A stretch of 40,436 bases of DNA from Akkermansia muciniphila (GTDB lineage Bacteria > Verrucomicrobiota > Verrucomicrobiia > Limisphaerales > BJHT01). Both the position numbers and the translations under genes were made by a program. Location of the stretch: assembly GCA_945861535.1 (NCBI GenBank), contig CAMAUZ010000074.1, positions 1 through 40,436 on the forward strand, in the 5' to 3' direction. The notes under the pieces were generated by a model, which saw nothing but the letters and a program-made list of their open reading frames with translations, was not told where the DNA came from and searched no databases. The stretch's first letter is position 1; each line of letters begins with the position of its first letter. Of this stretch, positions 1 through 7,615 are shown one piece after another.

Positions 1-479
1 GACAGCATTCTGGCAAGCAAAAACTGAAAGCAAAGACGCAGAAAAACTGGCGAAAAGTTCAAATCGCTCACACCCTGATGTCAACGCACTCCGCTGCGGA
101 CCAATGCGTTACGACAGGCACCTATCACAACATCCGGATGCTACTGATAGCGGGTCATCCTAGCAATTGTCCGAGCCGTCGCCATGGGGTGTAGCCCTAC
201 CAGAATTGATCGGAATGGTTTTCGACGCTGCTCGATGCCGGGAGAATTACTTTCTGTCAGGGTTCACTTGGGCACTTTGCGCGGGTCCGTTTCCGCGCTG
301 GGTTATGCACTGTCGCGTTATTTGACGAGAAAGGGGTTGGTCCGGAATGGCCCTTAGATAAGGAATCACCCCGAGATCATTGGGCATTTCGCAGAGTTGC
401 ATCCACCCGTGCGCCACGGAGGGGATCCCGAAGATTGCCGGTGGATGGCCCGGGCGCAGCTCGACGCTGTCCTCGGCGC
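1..479. other. Intergenic stretch, no supported gene
   Basis: No convincing coding region was found. A small nested hairpin lies at 82-111: the outer arms are caacgca (82-88) and tgcgtta (105-111), and the inner arms are tccgc (90-94) and gcgga (96-100) around a single T. On the minus strand, roughly 247-460 is open and reads like protein (for example GHPPAIFGIPSVAHGWMQL), but it matches no family I recognise and has no clear start. It may be the 3' end of a decayed gene. No tRNA or rRNA signature was seen. Confidence 0.4.
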
Positions 480-577
480 CGCAGGCGTCCGCGCCTGCGA
501 GTTCAGGCGGTGTCTCGCCGCCCGGACCGTTGGCCGGGGCGAGGACGCCCCGTAACTCGCAGCCGCGGACGGCTGCG
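480..577. repeat. Cluster of four consecutive short hairpins (REP-like)
   Basis: Four inverted repeats follow one another. The first pairs 480-487 with 492-499 (8 bp, loop tccg). The second pairs 506-510 with 518-522. The third pairs 536-541 with 546-551 (6 bp, loop agga). The fourth pairs 558-565 with 570-577 (8 bp, loop cgga). The first and fourth loops (tccg and cgga) are reverse complements, so the block looks like two REP-type palindromes in opposite orientation around two smaller hairpins. It lies upstream of the miaE-like gene and could be a repeat insertion or act on its leader. Confidence 0.6.
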
Positions 578-673
578 GTACCAAGGGTGGCGGCCGTGCG
601 CGAATGCGCCCCGGAGCGCGGCGAGGCTGGCTTTGCGCTTGCGACGGCGCGTTGCGGCCCGCCACCATCGCTC

Positions 674-1246
674 ATGCTGCTGTGGCACGAAAAACTCCCG
701 TCGGACTGGCTGTCCAAGGTGCTGGCCCAACTGCCGGCGGTGCTCGTGGACCACGCGCATCTCGAGCGCAAGGCGGCCACCACCGCGCTCAGTCTCGAGA
801 AGTACCGCGACCTGTTTCCACGCGTCGAGGAACTCAACGCCATCGCCATCGAGGAGCTGCAGCACTTCCAGCTCGTGCTGGGTCTGCTCAAACGGCGCGG
901 CATTCCGTTCGCCCAGCCGCACCCCAGCCCGTGGATCACCGGTCTCATGCGCGGCATTCGCAATGGCAGCCGGCCGCAGGTCATTGACCATCTTATCTGC
1001 TGCGCGCTGATCGAGGGCCGGAGCTGTGAGAAATTCCAGCTCCTCGCCCAGGCGCTCGCCGGGCGGGATCCTGAGCTGGCGGCGTTCTACGCGAGTCTGG
1101 TCGAGTCGGAGGGGAATCACTACGCGACCTACCTCCTCATGGCCCGCGCCATCGACGCCGCCGAGGCCGACCGGAGGCTGGACTTCTACCTTGAGCTGGA
1201 TGCCCGGCTCATCGTGCAACCGCACTCGCTGCCGATCCTGCACTGA
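674..1246 (+). CDS. miaE: tRNA-(ms2io6A)-hydroxylase (MiaE family)
   Basis: This 190-residue protein is predicted to be a ferritin-like diiron monooxygenase that hydroxylates the isopentenyl group of ms2i6A37 in tRNA. The expected ligand pattern is visible: E31 in DHAHLERKA, an ExxH motif at E61-H64 (EELQHF), E114 in ALIEGRS, and a second ExxH at E146-H149 (ESEGNHY). The frame is open back to 380, but the extra 98 residues are low-complexity and run through the hairpin cluster. The ATG at 674 gives MLLWHEKLPSDW, which matches MiaE N-termini, so I chose it. No strong ribosome binding site is visible. The gene stands alone, with its stop about 20 bases before a repeat block. The length fits the shorter MiaE forms. 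The family is clear, but the exact start is not. Confidence 0.87.
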   Translation: MLLWHEKLPSDWLSKVLAQLPAVLVDHAHLERKAATTALSLEKYRDLFPRVEELNAIAIEELQHFQLVLGLLKRRGIPFAQPHPSPWITGLMRGIRNGSRPQVIDHLICCALIEGRSCEKFQLLAQALAGRDPELAAFYASLVESEGNHYATYLLMARAIDAAEADRRLDFYLELDARLIVQPHSLPILH

Positions 1247-1266
1247 GGCAGAAAGACCGGGACCGT

Positions 1267-1446
1267 CGGCAGAAAAATGGGGGCAGAAAAATGGGGAGGG
1301 AAGAGGAGTGCGGCGTTCTGGGCGTTTCAGGGCGGGGCGTCTGTGCGGGTAAGGACACCGCGGGACATACGGACGGTGAAGCGGCGTAAACGCCGCGCGT
1401 CTCGCGTGCCAGGAAAGCCAGCGGCCCGGCTCCCATTTTTCTGCCG
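1267..1446. repeat. Inverted-repeat element with tandem cagaaaaatgg units
   Basis: At the left end ggcagaaaaatggg occurs twice head to tail (1268-1281 and 1282-1295). At the right end cccatttttctgccg (1432-1446) is an exact 15-bp reverse complement of 1267-1281. Between the arms is a perfect hairpin, gcggcgt(1381-1387) aa acgccgc(1390-1396). The layout of terminal inverted repeats around about 130 bp of non-coding DNA resembles a miniature transposable element. It fills the gap between the convergent miaE-like and hydrolase genes. Confidence 0.6.
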
Positions 1447-1457
1447 TTGGTTTTCTG

Positions 1458-3545
1458 CTACTTCCCGCCCGCCCGCAGGTGCCGGTCGAGAAATTCGTAC
1501 GCGACCTTCCGCGCATCGTCGGGGAATGAGTGCGGGGCCTTGGGATAATATGCCTCCAGCTTCCCCGCCGCCCCGTGCAGTTCATACACGCCGCGCGCCG
1601 CCGCCAGCACGTCGCGCACGCCGCTCGCGTCGAAGTCAGCGTCCTGCTCCGCCGCGCACGCGAGAAACGCCCGCGGGGCAAAGGCCGCCACCACCTCGGT
1701 GAAATCGAACGGCATCTGCGCCACGTCCGTTCCAAACTCCGTCTTAATGCGCGGCATATAGACCTTGCCGGTCCAGCTCGGCAGGTCGTCCTTGCGAAAG
1801 GTCGTGAAGCCGCAACTCGACACGATCACGCGCAGGCGCGGCTCGAAGACCGCCGTGAACATCGCGTTGTGCCCGCCCAGCGAATGGCCGATCACCCCGA
1901 TCCGTCCCGCGTCCACTTCGGGCAGCGTCTCGAGAAAATCCACCGCGCGCACGTTGTCCCACACCGCCTTCATCGAGCCGCTCGCATAGCCGTGCTTGGG
2001 GTCGAAGTCATACTTGGATTCGCCGAAGCTCGGATAATCCGGGGCGAGCGTGACGTAGCCGCGCTCGGCGAGATGCAGGGCGTATTGCTTCGGGTTGGCG
2101 ACGATGCCAGCGGACTCGGCCTTGCCCGCGCGGGTGGTCTGATGGAGGCAGAGAATGGCGGGAAGTTTGGACTTCGTCGCGGCCTCGGGTAGGAACAGAT
2201 AGGCGGCGACGCGGTCGGTGGCGTCGCTCTGGTAGCTCAGCTTCCGTCGCACCAGCCCGCCTTCCAGCTTCACTTCTTCGAGCACCTTCACATCCAGCGC
2301 CACGCGTCGCGCCGGATTGGGCAACGGCCCCATCACGCGTTCGAGTGCCGCCACGATGTGCCGCCGCCGCGCCGCCCATTGCTCCGGCGACTTCGCGATC
2401 ACACCCGCGCCGCCGCTGTTGCCGCCATCCAGCACGCGCAACAGGTCGAAATGATCCGGATAATTCGGCACCGCTGCCGCCGCCTCAAAACGTCCCACCG
2501 GAAAACCCGCCGCATACGAAATCACGAACACCCCGTCGCCCGTCGCATAGCGCACCTCGTCGCGCCGCTCGAAGTCCGTCTTGCCCGCGCGCACCAGCGC
2601 CTCGGCGCTGTCCGCGCGCAGCCACTTCCCCGCGACGTGCTGCGGAATGAGCGTGCGATTGCCCAGCGAATGGCCCGCCGACGTGAAGATTCGTCCGTCC
2701 ACCATCTCCTTCGTCACCCACACCGGCACGATGTCCAGGCCCGCGCGCTGCATGTTTGCGACCATCTCCCGCCCGTCCTCGAGGCAGGTGTGATCCTCCA
2801 CGCCATGCACCGATACGATGCGCGTGGTCGTGCCCAGCCGCCGCATCTCGGCCAGATGCGCCGGATGTCCGACAAACCGAATCTCCTGCGCGCCCGGCGA
2901 CAGATAGTTCGGGCTAGCCGGATCACGGCTCCAGCGCCCGTTCAAGCCGCCCGCCGCCGGCAGGTTGTACGCCAGCGCGTCGCTCAGTTTCTTCATCCCG
3001 CACATGTCCACCACGCACGCGAACGTTCGCGGCGCGAGCTTGTTCGCCATCAAGGTCACATTGCCGCCGCCCGAGCCGCCCGTGGCGAAAATCCGACCGC
3101 GGGCAAATGGTTTCCCGCCCGTGTCCAGCTCGTGAAATACCAGCCACAATGCCCGCAACGCATCCAATCCCTGCAACCAACCGAAGTCATACGGCTCCGG
3201 CCCCTCGATGGAATCCTTCGGCCCGCTCTGCAAATAGTTCACGCACAGCGCCACCACGTTCAGTTCGCGCGCCAGCGTCCGCGGGTCCGCCGTGCCCGCG
3301 CAATCCGAGCCGCCCCAGTTGTGCAGCGTGAGCATGATCCCCGTGCGCTCGCCGACGCTCGTGCGCGTCCCGCCGGGATAACACACCCGCACCTGCACCG
3401 TCCGCGGCCCCGGCCGTGCCGGCCATTCCTGCGCGGGGATTTCCACCACGCCGTCGCGCTCCGGCAGCCGCGGCCAGACCGCGTCTGCGGCGGCGGCCAA
3501 CGAGGTGAAAAAAGTCAGCAGGAAGAGACAGCGTAGCGTGAGCAT
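1458..3545 (-). CDS. Secreted protein with two alpha/beta-hydrolase domains
   Basis: This is a 695-residue protein with a signal peptide (MLTLRCLFLLTFFTSLAAAA). The N-terminal half (about 40-320) is a hydrolase-like domain of the DUF2920 type, with HNWGGSDCAGT near 73 and a nucleophile-elbow-like GGSGGGN near 155-161. The C-terminal half (about 420-695) resembles dienelactone hydrolase and acetyl-xylan-esterase-like proteins. It has an elbow GHSLGG with S555, an acid candidate D635 in AAEQDAD, and H672 in PKAPHSF, so a full Ser-Asp-His triad can be proposed. A role in removing acyl groups from an extracellular polysaccharide is inferred from the secretion signal and from the esterases and sulfatases elsewhere in the window. 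The gene is convergent with the miaE-like gene and has no visible operon partner. The two-domain fusion is the unusual feature. The substrate is unknown. Confidence 0.8.
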   Translation of the reverse strand: MLTLRCLFLLTFFTSLAAAADAVWPRLPERDGVVEIPAQEWPARPGPRTVQVRVCYPGGTRTSVGERTGIMLTLHNWGGSDCAGTADPRTLARELNVVALCVNYLQSGPKDSIEGPEPYDFGWLQGLDALRALWLVFHELDTGGKPFARGRIFATGGSGGGNVTLMANKLAPRTFACVVDMCGMKKLSDALAYNLPAAGGLNGRWSRDPASPNYLSPGAQEIRFVGHPAHLAEMRRLGTTTRIVSVHGVEDHTCLEDGREMVANMQRAGLDIVPVWVTKEMVDGRIFTSAGHSLGNRTLIPQHVAGKWLRADSAEALVRAGKTDFERRDEVRYATGDGVFVISYAAGFPVGRFEAAAAVPNYPDHFDLLRVLDGGNSGGAGVIAKSPEQWAARRRHIVAALERVMGPLPNPARRVALDVKVLEEVKLEGGLVRRKLSYQSDATDRVAAYLFLPEAATKSKLPAILCLHQTTRAGKAESAGIVANPKQYALHLAERGYVTLAPDYPSFGESKYDFDPKHGYASGSMKAVWDNVRAVDFLETLPEVDAGRIGVIGHSLGGHNAMFTAVFEPRLRVIVSSCGFTTFRKDDLPSWTGKVYMPRIKTEFGTDVAQMPFDFTEVVAAFAPRAFLACAAEQDADFDASGVRDVLAAARGVYELHGAAGKLEAYYPKAPHSFPDDARKVAYEFLDRHLRAGGK

Positions 3546-3633
3546 AAGAGCGGTGATGGTTCGCCGGAGAATCGACAGGACCGCGAAGGGCGCAACTGCA
3601 AATATGACGAAGCCGGTCGTGCCGCAGACTGGT

Positions 3634-3789
3634 AGGGATGCGCTGCCGCGCGGCCGGAACCTTTCCCTCCGCCGACGCGTTCGTCCGCCACCGAGGTCGT
3701 CGCAGGCCTCACGCGCATGGACGGGGAAATTGCAGGGCCGCGGAGCAGCGCGGCCCTACCACGATCCGGCAGGGATGCGCTGCCGCGCG
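3634..3789. repeat. Direct repeat pair flanking a hairpin
   Basis: The 19-mer agggatgcgctgccgcgcg occurs exactly at 3634-3652 and 3771-3789. Between the copies is a 9-bp perfect hairpin, agggccgcg(3734-3742) gagcag cgcggccct(3749-3757). No gene is supported in 3546-4107, which is filled by this block and the inverted-repeat element just downstream of it. Confidence 0.6.
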
Positions 3790-3831
3790 TCTGTAACCCG
3801 CTCCGGCTGGACGCGTCCGCGCGCGGCCCTC

Positions 3832-3987
3832 GTAGCGCAGGTTTCCAAACCTGCTGTGTCGCCGATTTCCAAATCCGCAGCCGCCACGGGGTTTCGGGCG
3901 CGTGCGACCAGCCGAGGCGTTGCGGATGGCCGGACCGTCCGCGGGTTTGGAAACCCGCGATACAGCAGACTTGGAAGTCTGCGCTAC
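3832..3987. repeat. Element with nested terminal palindromes (MITE-like)
   Basis: The left end (3832-3862, starting gtagcgcaggtttccaaacc) and the right end (3957-3987) are imperfect reverse complements over 31 bases. Each end is itself a small palindrome (gcaggtttccaaacctgc on the left, cagacttggaagtctg on the right), and a further palindrome gcgggtttggaaacccgc lies at 3941-3958. Ends that carry their own hairpins inside a long inverted repeat suggest a miniature mobile element or a folded RNA. It lies upstream of the YidB-like gene. Confidence 0.6.
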
Positions 3988-4107
3988 ACGGAGCCAGTGC
4001 GCGGTTGCGTCCCGCCGGCCCCGGTCGCGCCGCAGTTTGACTATCCGGCCGGAGGGGCTTCAATAGGCCTCGCAGTCAGCACTCAGCAACTTCAACCAAC
4101 AAATCTT

Positions 4108-4554
4108 ATGGGACTCTTCGATCAACTGGCCGGTCAGGCACTCGGCGCACTCGGTGGCAGCGGCGGCAGCGGCGGCAGCGGCGGTGGCGGCCAGCATGGG
4201 CAACTCCTCAGCCTCATCACCGGCCTCGTCACGCAACACGGCGGACTCGAAGGGCTGCTCAAACAATTCGCGGCCAAAGGACTCGGCAACCAAGCCGCCT
4301 CGTGGGTCAGCACTGGCCAAAACCTCCCGATCAGCGGCGAACAGATCACCCAGGTATTGGGCGCGGACAAGGTTCAACACCTCGCCCAGCAGGCAGGGCT
4401 GCCGGTTGGCGCGGTCTCATCGGGGCTGGCCGATTTGCTGCCCAAGGTGGTCGATCAACTGACGCCGCAGGGGAGCATCGGCGGGCAGGATGGCATCCAG
4501 GCGGGTCTGCAAAAACTGATGCAAGGCGGGCTGGGCGGATTGCTCGGGCGGTGA
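4108..4554 (+). CDS. YidB/DUF937 family protein
   Basis: This 148-residue protein starts with MGLFDQLAGQALG, which is typical of the YidB (DUF937) family. The open frame extends upstream to 3505, but only through repeats, so the ATG at 4108 is the start. A glycine-serine linker follows at about 18-30. Then comes the family's helical repeat region (GGLEGLLKQFAAKGLGNQAA, then WVSTGQNLPISGEQ and VLGADKVQHLAQQAGL), and the protein ends in a glycine-rich tail, GGLGGLLGR. The biochemical function of the family is not established. No signal peptide is visible, and there is no operon partner. A hairpin 30 bases past the stop may end the transcript. Confidence 0.8.
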   Translation: MGLFDQLAGQALGALGGSGGSGGSGGGGQHGQLLSLITGLVTQHGGLEGLLKQFAAKGLGNQAASWVSTGQNLPISGEQITQVLGADKVQHLAQQAGLPVGAVSSGLADLLPKVVDQLTPQGSIGGQDGIQAGLQKLMQGGLGGLLGR

Positions 4555-4585
4555 GCGGGAAGGCGGGGCGGGGAGACGGCCGCAC

Positions 4586-4603
4586 GCCGATTTTCGAATC
4601 GGC
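4586..4603. terminator. Hairpin with TTCG tetraloop after the YidB-like gene
   Basis: A perfect 7-bp stem, gccgatt(4586-4592) ttcg aatcggc(4597-4603), extends outward to about 11 bp with one mismatch. It starts 32 bases after the stop codon. No T-run follows, so it may equally be a repeat palindrome rather than an intrinsic terminator. Confidence 0.35.
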
Positions 4604-4669
4604 GCGCGGCGGTTCATGGTCGAAATGCGGACCCGCTTGGCGAAGGTCGGCGGCCGAAGTCCCGGCTAC

Positions 4670-4753
4670 CTACGGTTCCCAAGGATTGAAGAGACTAACG
4701 CCGGTGCGGTTCAGGTCCGCTTTGATGCGGGTGGCCCGGGTGCGGTCGCCATG
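4670..4753 (-). pseudogene. Fossil 3' end of a VapC-type PIN toxin gene
   Basis: The minus frame ends in RTGVSLFNPWEP and a TAG stop. The intact PIN toxin at 34610-35026 ends in RTGVSLFNPWEA, and the match runs back through HGDRTRATRIKADLN against HGLTLVTRNTADMA. Upstream, at about 4754-4790, the similarity continues in another frame (LTATAMAT against LIAATALV), so a frameshift is present, and the rest of the gene is missing. It lies just beyond the 3' end of the MFS gene. I read it as a degenerate remnant of a second toxin locus. Confidence 0.65.
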
Positions 4754-4811
4754 GCGGTTGCGGTCAACGGCGGGCGAAGAGTGGTCTGAGGCAGTCCATG
4801 AGTCTGGTCGT

Positions 4812-6062
4812 TTACGCCTCCAAGTCACCAGTGGAAGTGTCCGGCGCGAACCAGATGACGACGAGGCCGAGCGCATAGATCGTGGCGCAGAGCGTGCCAA
4901 CCCGGGCATAATCGCCGCCGAGTGCCGAGAAAAGCAGGCCCGCCAGCAGCACTCCCGCAGCGGTGGCGAAGCGTCCGGAGTTGTAGGCAAGCCCGCTGCC
5001 GGTGGCGCGCACGCGCGTGGGAAACAACTCCGGCAGATAGAGCGCCAGCCAGCCAAAAAAGAGCGTCGAAACCAGCCCCTGCGCAAATACGATAGCGTGA
5101 AACCCCGGTCGCAGCGGAGCCGTGAGCTGAAACATCGCCATCGTCAGCGCCACCGCGCCGAGGCTGATGAGGAAATAACTGCGCCGCCGCCCCAGCCAGG
5201 CCGCAAGCTGCGCCCCGCCGAAGCTGCCGATCACCGCCCCCAGCGCCCACCAGCCCTGGGTCGTCGCCTTGTAGTTGCCATGAGTCGTGCCAGCCACCTG
5301 ATCGGCCCACGGGATCATCCATTTGCTTGCCGACCATGCGCCGATCATCGGGATCGCGCTCACCGCGATGCCCACGAGGGTGAAACGGATCAGCTTCGGC
5401 GAAAACAGCTCCCGCATCGGCGGGGAGGCCGATTTCTCCGCGCCGCGAGAGGCCAGCCAGCGGGGCGATTCGGGCAGCGCCAGCAGGACAAATCCGCCGA
5501 GCAGTGCCGGCGCGCCCGCCAGTTGAAAAATCCAGCGCCACGAATCCGGGGTGATCGGCCACGCGCGGGCCAGTTGCGAAAGGAGGAGAATGCCGGCATT
5601 GAGTCCCGCCATCATCGCGCCGGAGACGAGCGGTCGTTTTGCTCCCGGCCAGGATTCCGACACCAGCGCGATGCCATTCGGCCACAGCCCACCCACGCCG
5701 AGGCCGACGAGAAAACGCAGCACCAGCATTTGCTCCTGCGTTTTCGCCCATGCACCCAGCGCCGCGAAGACGGAATAAAACAAAATGCTCACGCCCATCG
5801 CTTTAGCCCGCCCGATGCGGTCACCAAGGCTCCCCAGCGCGATGCCGCCGATGGCCGCGCCCAGCATCAGCGCAGCCGTGAAGCGCGCGAACCAATCGCC
5901 CCCGAGTGTCGGCGTGAACGCCTCGCCGAGCAGGCTCTTTGATACCGAGAGCGAGGCCACCGGCATCAGGCCCAGCTCCACGCCGTCGAACACCAGTGCC
6001 AGGAACGCCACGACGAGCACCAGCCTTCGTTGTGCAGGAGAAAGTTCGCAGACCTGGCTCAT
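4812..6062 (-). CDS. MFS transporter (sugar-acid/aromatic-acid type)
   Basis: This is a 416-residue integral membrane protein with about twelve hydrophobic segments. The major-facilitator motif A is seen as GSLGDRIGRAKAM near residues 78-89, and the acidic residue in helix 1 (FDGVELGLMP, D26) is of the kind found in acid:proton symporters. The second half has a matching loop, AWLGRRRSY. The start at 6062 (MSQVCELSPAQRR) overlaps the stop of the upstream dehydrogenase gene in an ATGA arrangement, which suggests translational coupling. The likely role is uptake of a small organic or sugar acid handled by that dehydrogenase. The family is certain, but the substrate is an inference from context. 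The frame is open upstream to 6530, but that part lies inside the dehydrogenase gene. Confidence 0.85.
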   Translation of the reverse strand: MSQVCELSPAQRRLVLVVAFLALVFDGVELGLMPVASLSVSKSLLGEAFTPTLGGDWFARFTAALMLGAAIGGIALGSLGDRIGRAKAMGVSILFYSVFAALGAWAKTQEQMLVLRFLVGLGVGGLWPNGIALVSESWPGAKRPLVSGAMMAGLNAGILLLSQLARAWPITPDSWRWIFQLAGAPALLGGFVLLALPESPRWLASRGAEKSASPPMRELFSPKLIRFTLVGIAVSAIPMIGAWSASKWMIPWADQVAGTTHGNYKATTQGWWALGAVIGSFGGAQLAAWLGRRRSYFLISLGAVALTMAMFQLTAPLRPGFHAIVFAQGLVSTLFFGWLALYLPELFPTRVRATGSGLAYNSGRFATAAGVLLAGLLFSALGGDYARVGTLCATIYALGLVVIWFAPDTSTGDLEA

Positions 6063-6925
6063 GACTGCTTCCTCCGGATCACTTCGATGATGGCGCTGTT
6101 GTCCTGCGCGCCGAGTCCCGCCGCCTCCGCTTGCTCCAGCAACTGCCGGTGCGTTTCGGTGAGCGGCAGTTGCAGTCCGCCCGCCTTGCCAGCGTGTTGG
6201 ATCAGCCGTACATCCTTCAGATGCTGCGAAAGCCGCGCCACCGGGCTGAACTCGCGGGTGATCATCTTTTCGCCCTTGCTGTCCATGATCCGGGAATACG
6301 CCGCGCTCGACCGCAGCACCTCCAGCGTTTGTAGAAGATCCAGCCCCACCGCCTCCGCCAGAGCCAGCCCCTCGGCCAGGGCTGCGCGATTGAGTCCGAG
6401 CACCAGATTGGTCACCAGTTTCAGCTTCGCGCCCGTGCCGCTGCTCCCCACATGCATCACCCGGCCACCCAGCGCCCGGAACACCTCGGCACACTGCGCG
6501 TAGTCGGTGGCGCAGCCGCCCACCATGCACAGGGCCTCGCCCCGCCGCACCTGCTCGCTGCTGCCGGAGATCGTCGCATCCAGGTAGGCCACACCGAGAG
6601 ATCGCAGCCGCTGGGCAAACTTCTCCGCGTCGCGCGGCTCACCGGTGCTCGTGTCCAGAATGAAAGTGCCATCACGAAGATGCCCGGTCATTTCCTCCAA
6701 AACGCCCTCCACCACCGCGGAGTCCGGCAAGCTCAGTACCACGCCGCGACAGGAACCCGCCACCAGTGCCACGCTGCTCGCCGCCTCGGCTCCCGAGGCC
6801 GCCAGGTGAGCACCATCCCGATCAAAACCCAGCACGCGAAAACCCGCCGCGAGCAAACGCTCCACAATGGCCGTGCCCATGAGGCCCGTGCCGACGACAC
6901 CGATCGTTTCTCCCGTGGTGAACAT
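6059..6925 (-). CDS. NAD(P)-dependent beta-hydroxyacid dehydrogenase
   Basis: This 288-residue protein belongs to the 3-hydroxyisobutyrate dehydrogenase / tartronate-semialdehyde reductase family. The N-terminal Rossmann motif is VVGTGLMG (about 10-17). The substrate-site motif appears as DATISGS (116-122, usually D-x-P-V-S-G). The catalytic lysine motif GTGAKLKLVTN places K169 and N173 in the G-x-G-x-x-x-K-x-x-N-N pattern, although the usual first Asn is Thr here. The C-terminal all-helical half follows. No signal peptide is visible, so it is cytoplasmic. It is the first gene of a two-gene operon with the MFS transporter, overlapping it by 4 bases. The natural substrate cannot be read from the sequence. 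The slightly altered substrate and NN motifs suggest a divergent member. Confidence 0.85.
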   Translation of the reverse strand: MFTTGETIGVVGTGLMGTAIVERLLAAGFRVLGFDRDGAHLAASGAEAASSVALVAGSCRGVVLSLPDSAVVEGVLEEMTGHLRDGTFILDTSTGEPRDAEKFAQRLRSLGVAYLDATISGSSEQVRRGEALCMVGGCATDYAQCAEVFRALGGRVMHVGSSGTGAKLKLVTNLVLGLNRAALAEGLALAEAVGLDLLQTLEVLRSSAAYSRIMDSKGEKMITREFSPVARLSQHLKDVRLIQHAGKAGGLQLPLTETHRQLLEQAEAAGLGAQDNSAIIEVIRRKQS

Positions 6926-7003
6926 GCGATGTCATCCTGCCGGACGAAGCGCTCCTCGTCCATGCACGAACCGCGGGCAATCATGCGGCTTCTGCCAGCC
7001 CCT

Positions 7004-7147
7004 TCACTCCCGCGGCTCGCGTCGGAATTTCGTGGGACTCCGGCCCGAGGCCCGGCGGAAGAAATGACGGAAAGGGAACTCGCTGGAGAAGTTCAGCCGC
7101 TCGGCGTCTTGCTCGATGGAACGCCGGCGGTTTTCGAGAAGCTGTCG
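7004..7147 (-). pseudogene. Fossil 3' end of an AraC-family regulator
   Basis: A minus-strand frame of 47 codons ending in TGA reads as the second helix-turn-helix of an AraC regulator. It begins RQLLENRRRSIEQDAERLNF and continues FSSEFPFRHFFRRASGRSP, the classic F-x-x-x-F-x-R-x-F-R-R-x-x-G-x-S-P signature. Nothing upstream encodes the rest of the protein. The reading frame stops making sense at about 7150, exactly where a gttcttc-type simple repeat begins. This is a truncated remnant. Confidence 0.7.
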
Positions 7148-7153
7148 GCCTTT

Positions 7154-7170
7154 GTTCTTCGTTCTTCCTC
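7154..7170. repeat. Short gttcttc simple repeat at a fragment junction
   Basis: The sequence gttcttcgttcttcctc separates the AraC fragment from the propeller-gene fragment. The same type of sequence (ggttcttggttcttcg, 13220-13235) lies directly after the stop of the full-length propeller gene. Further copies occur at 21838-21862 and 24368-24466. Confidence 0.5.
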
Positions 7171-7267
7171 ACCTCAGCCCCACCTCGCCCCAGAGGCCCG
7201 GGGTGAGCATGATTTCGCCGGGGATGTCGTCAACGAGGCCGGTGTTTTGGTTGGACCAATAGGAGCG
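7169..7267 (-). pseudogene. Fossil 3' end of an NHL/CBM9-like gene
   Basis: This segment encodes 32 residues and a TGA stop, running from [20 protein letters not shown] to LWGEVGLR. It is nearly identical in DNA and protein to the C-terminus of the 1652-residue gene at 13236-18194 (which ends LWGEVEVK). The similarity stops abruptly at about 7268. It is either the remains of a lost paralogue or a partial duplication of that gene's 3' end. Confidence 0.8.
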
Positions 7268-7426
7268 CACGGCAAGATAGGTGCTGTATTGGCATTGATG
7301 CCGTCAAGCTGCTCCTCCAGGAGAATCGTTTGGTTTTCGAGATTTTCGAGGCGTTCGTGGCGGGCGGCAATGGTCAAAATGGAGTGGCAATCAGGCACTG
7401 AATGCCTGGTATTTGCTTGGCATCTT

Positions 7427-7615
7427 TTACTTGCGCCCGCGTCGCCTGTTGAACCAGCGGCTGAAGCGCTCTTTCACCCCCTTCACAAAGATCGAAAGAT
7501 CGCAGAAGCGCTGCTTGATCGACTCCAACTTCGCCAAAGCCAGAGTGTCCATGCCCAGCCGTCGCAGTTCCCCGAGTTCCTGCTTCAGCACACCGACGAT
7601 TTCCTTGCTGTAGAA
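7427..7615 (-). pseudogene. Unrecognised small coding remnant, frameshifted
   Basis: A minus frame of 62 codons looks protein-like. It starts FYSKEIVGVLKQELGELRRL, includes AKLESIKQRFCDLSIFV, and ends in a basic tail RRRGRK and TAA. Just upstream, at 7616-7645, a plausible continuation (DHARYDPKGER) is in a different frame, and there is no start codon at the head of the segment. I do not recognise the family. It could be the C-terminus of a coiled-coil protein. A neighbouring stretch at about 7290-7370 has heptad-like sequence ([20 protein letters not shown]) and may be another fragment. Nothing intact is supported between 6926 and 7705. Confidence 0.35.

Noticed and set aside
57-66. T-loop-like gttcaaatc suggesting a tRNA
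   Set aside because: No acceptor stem, anticodon arm or CCA-proximal pairing could be built around it.
82-111. Possible integron attC-like site
   Set aside because: The outer arms look like YAAC/GTT ends, but the right end gttacga does not fit the GTTRRRY core, the site is too short, and no integrase or cassette is nearby.
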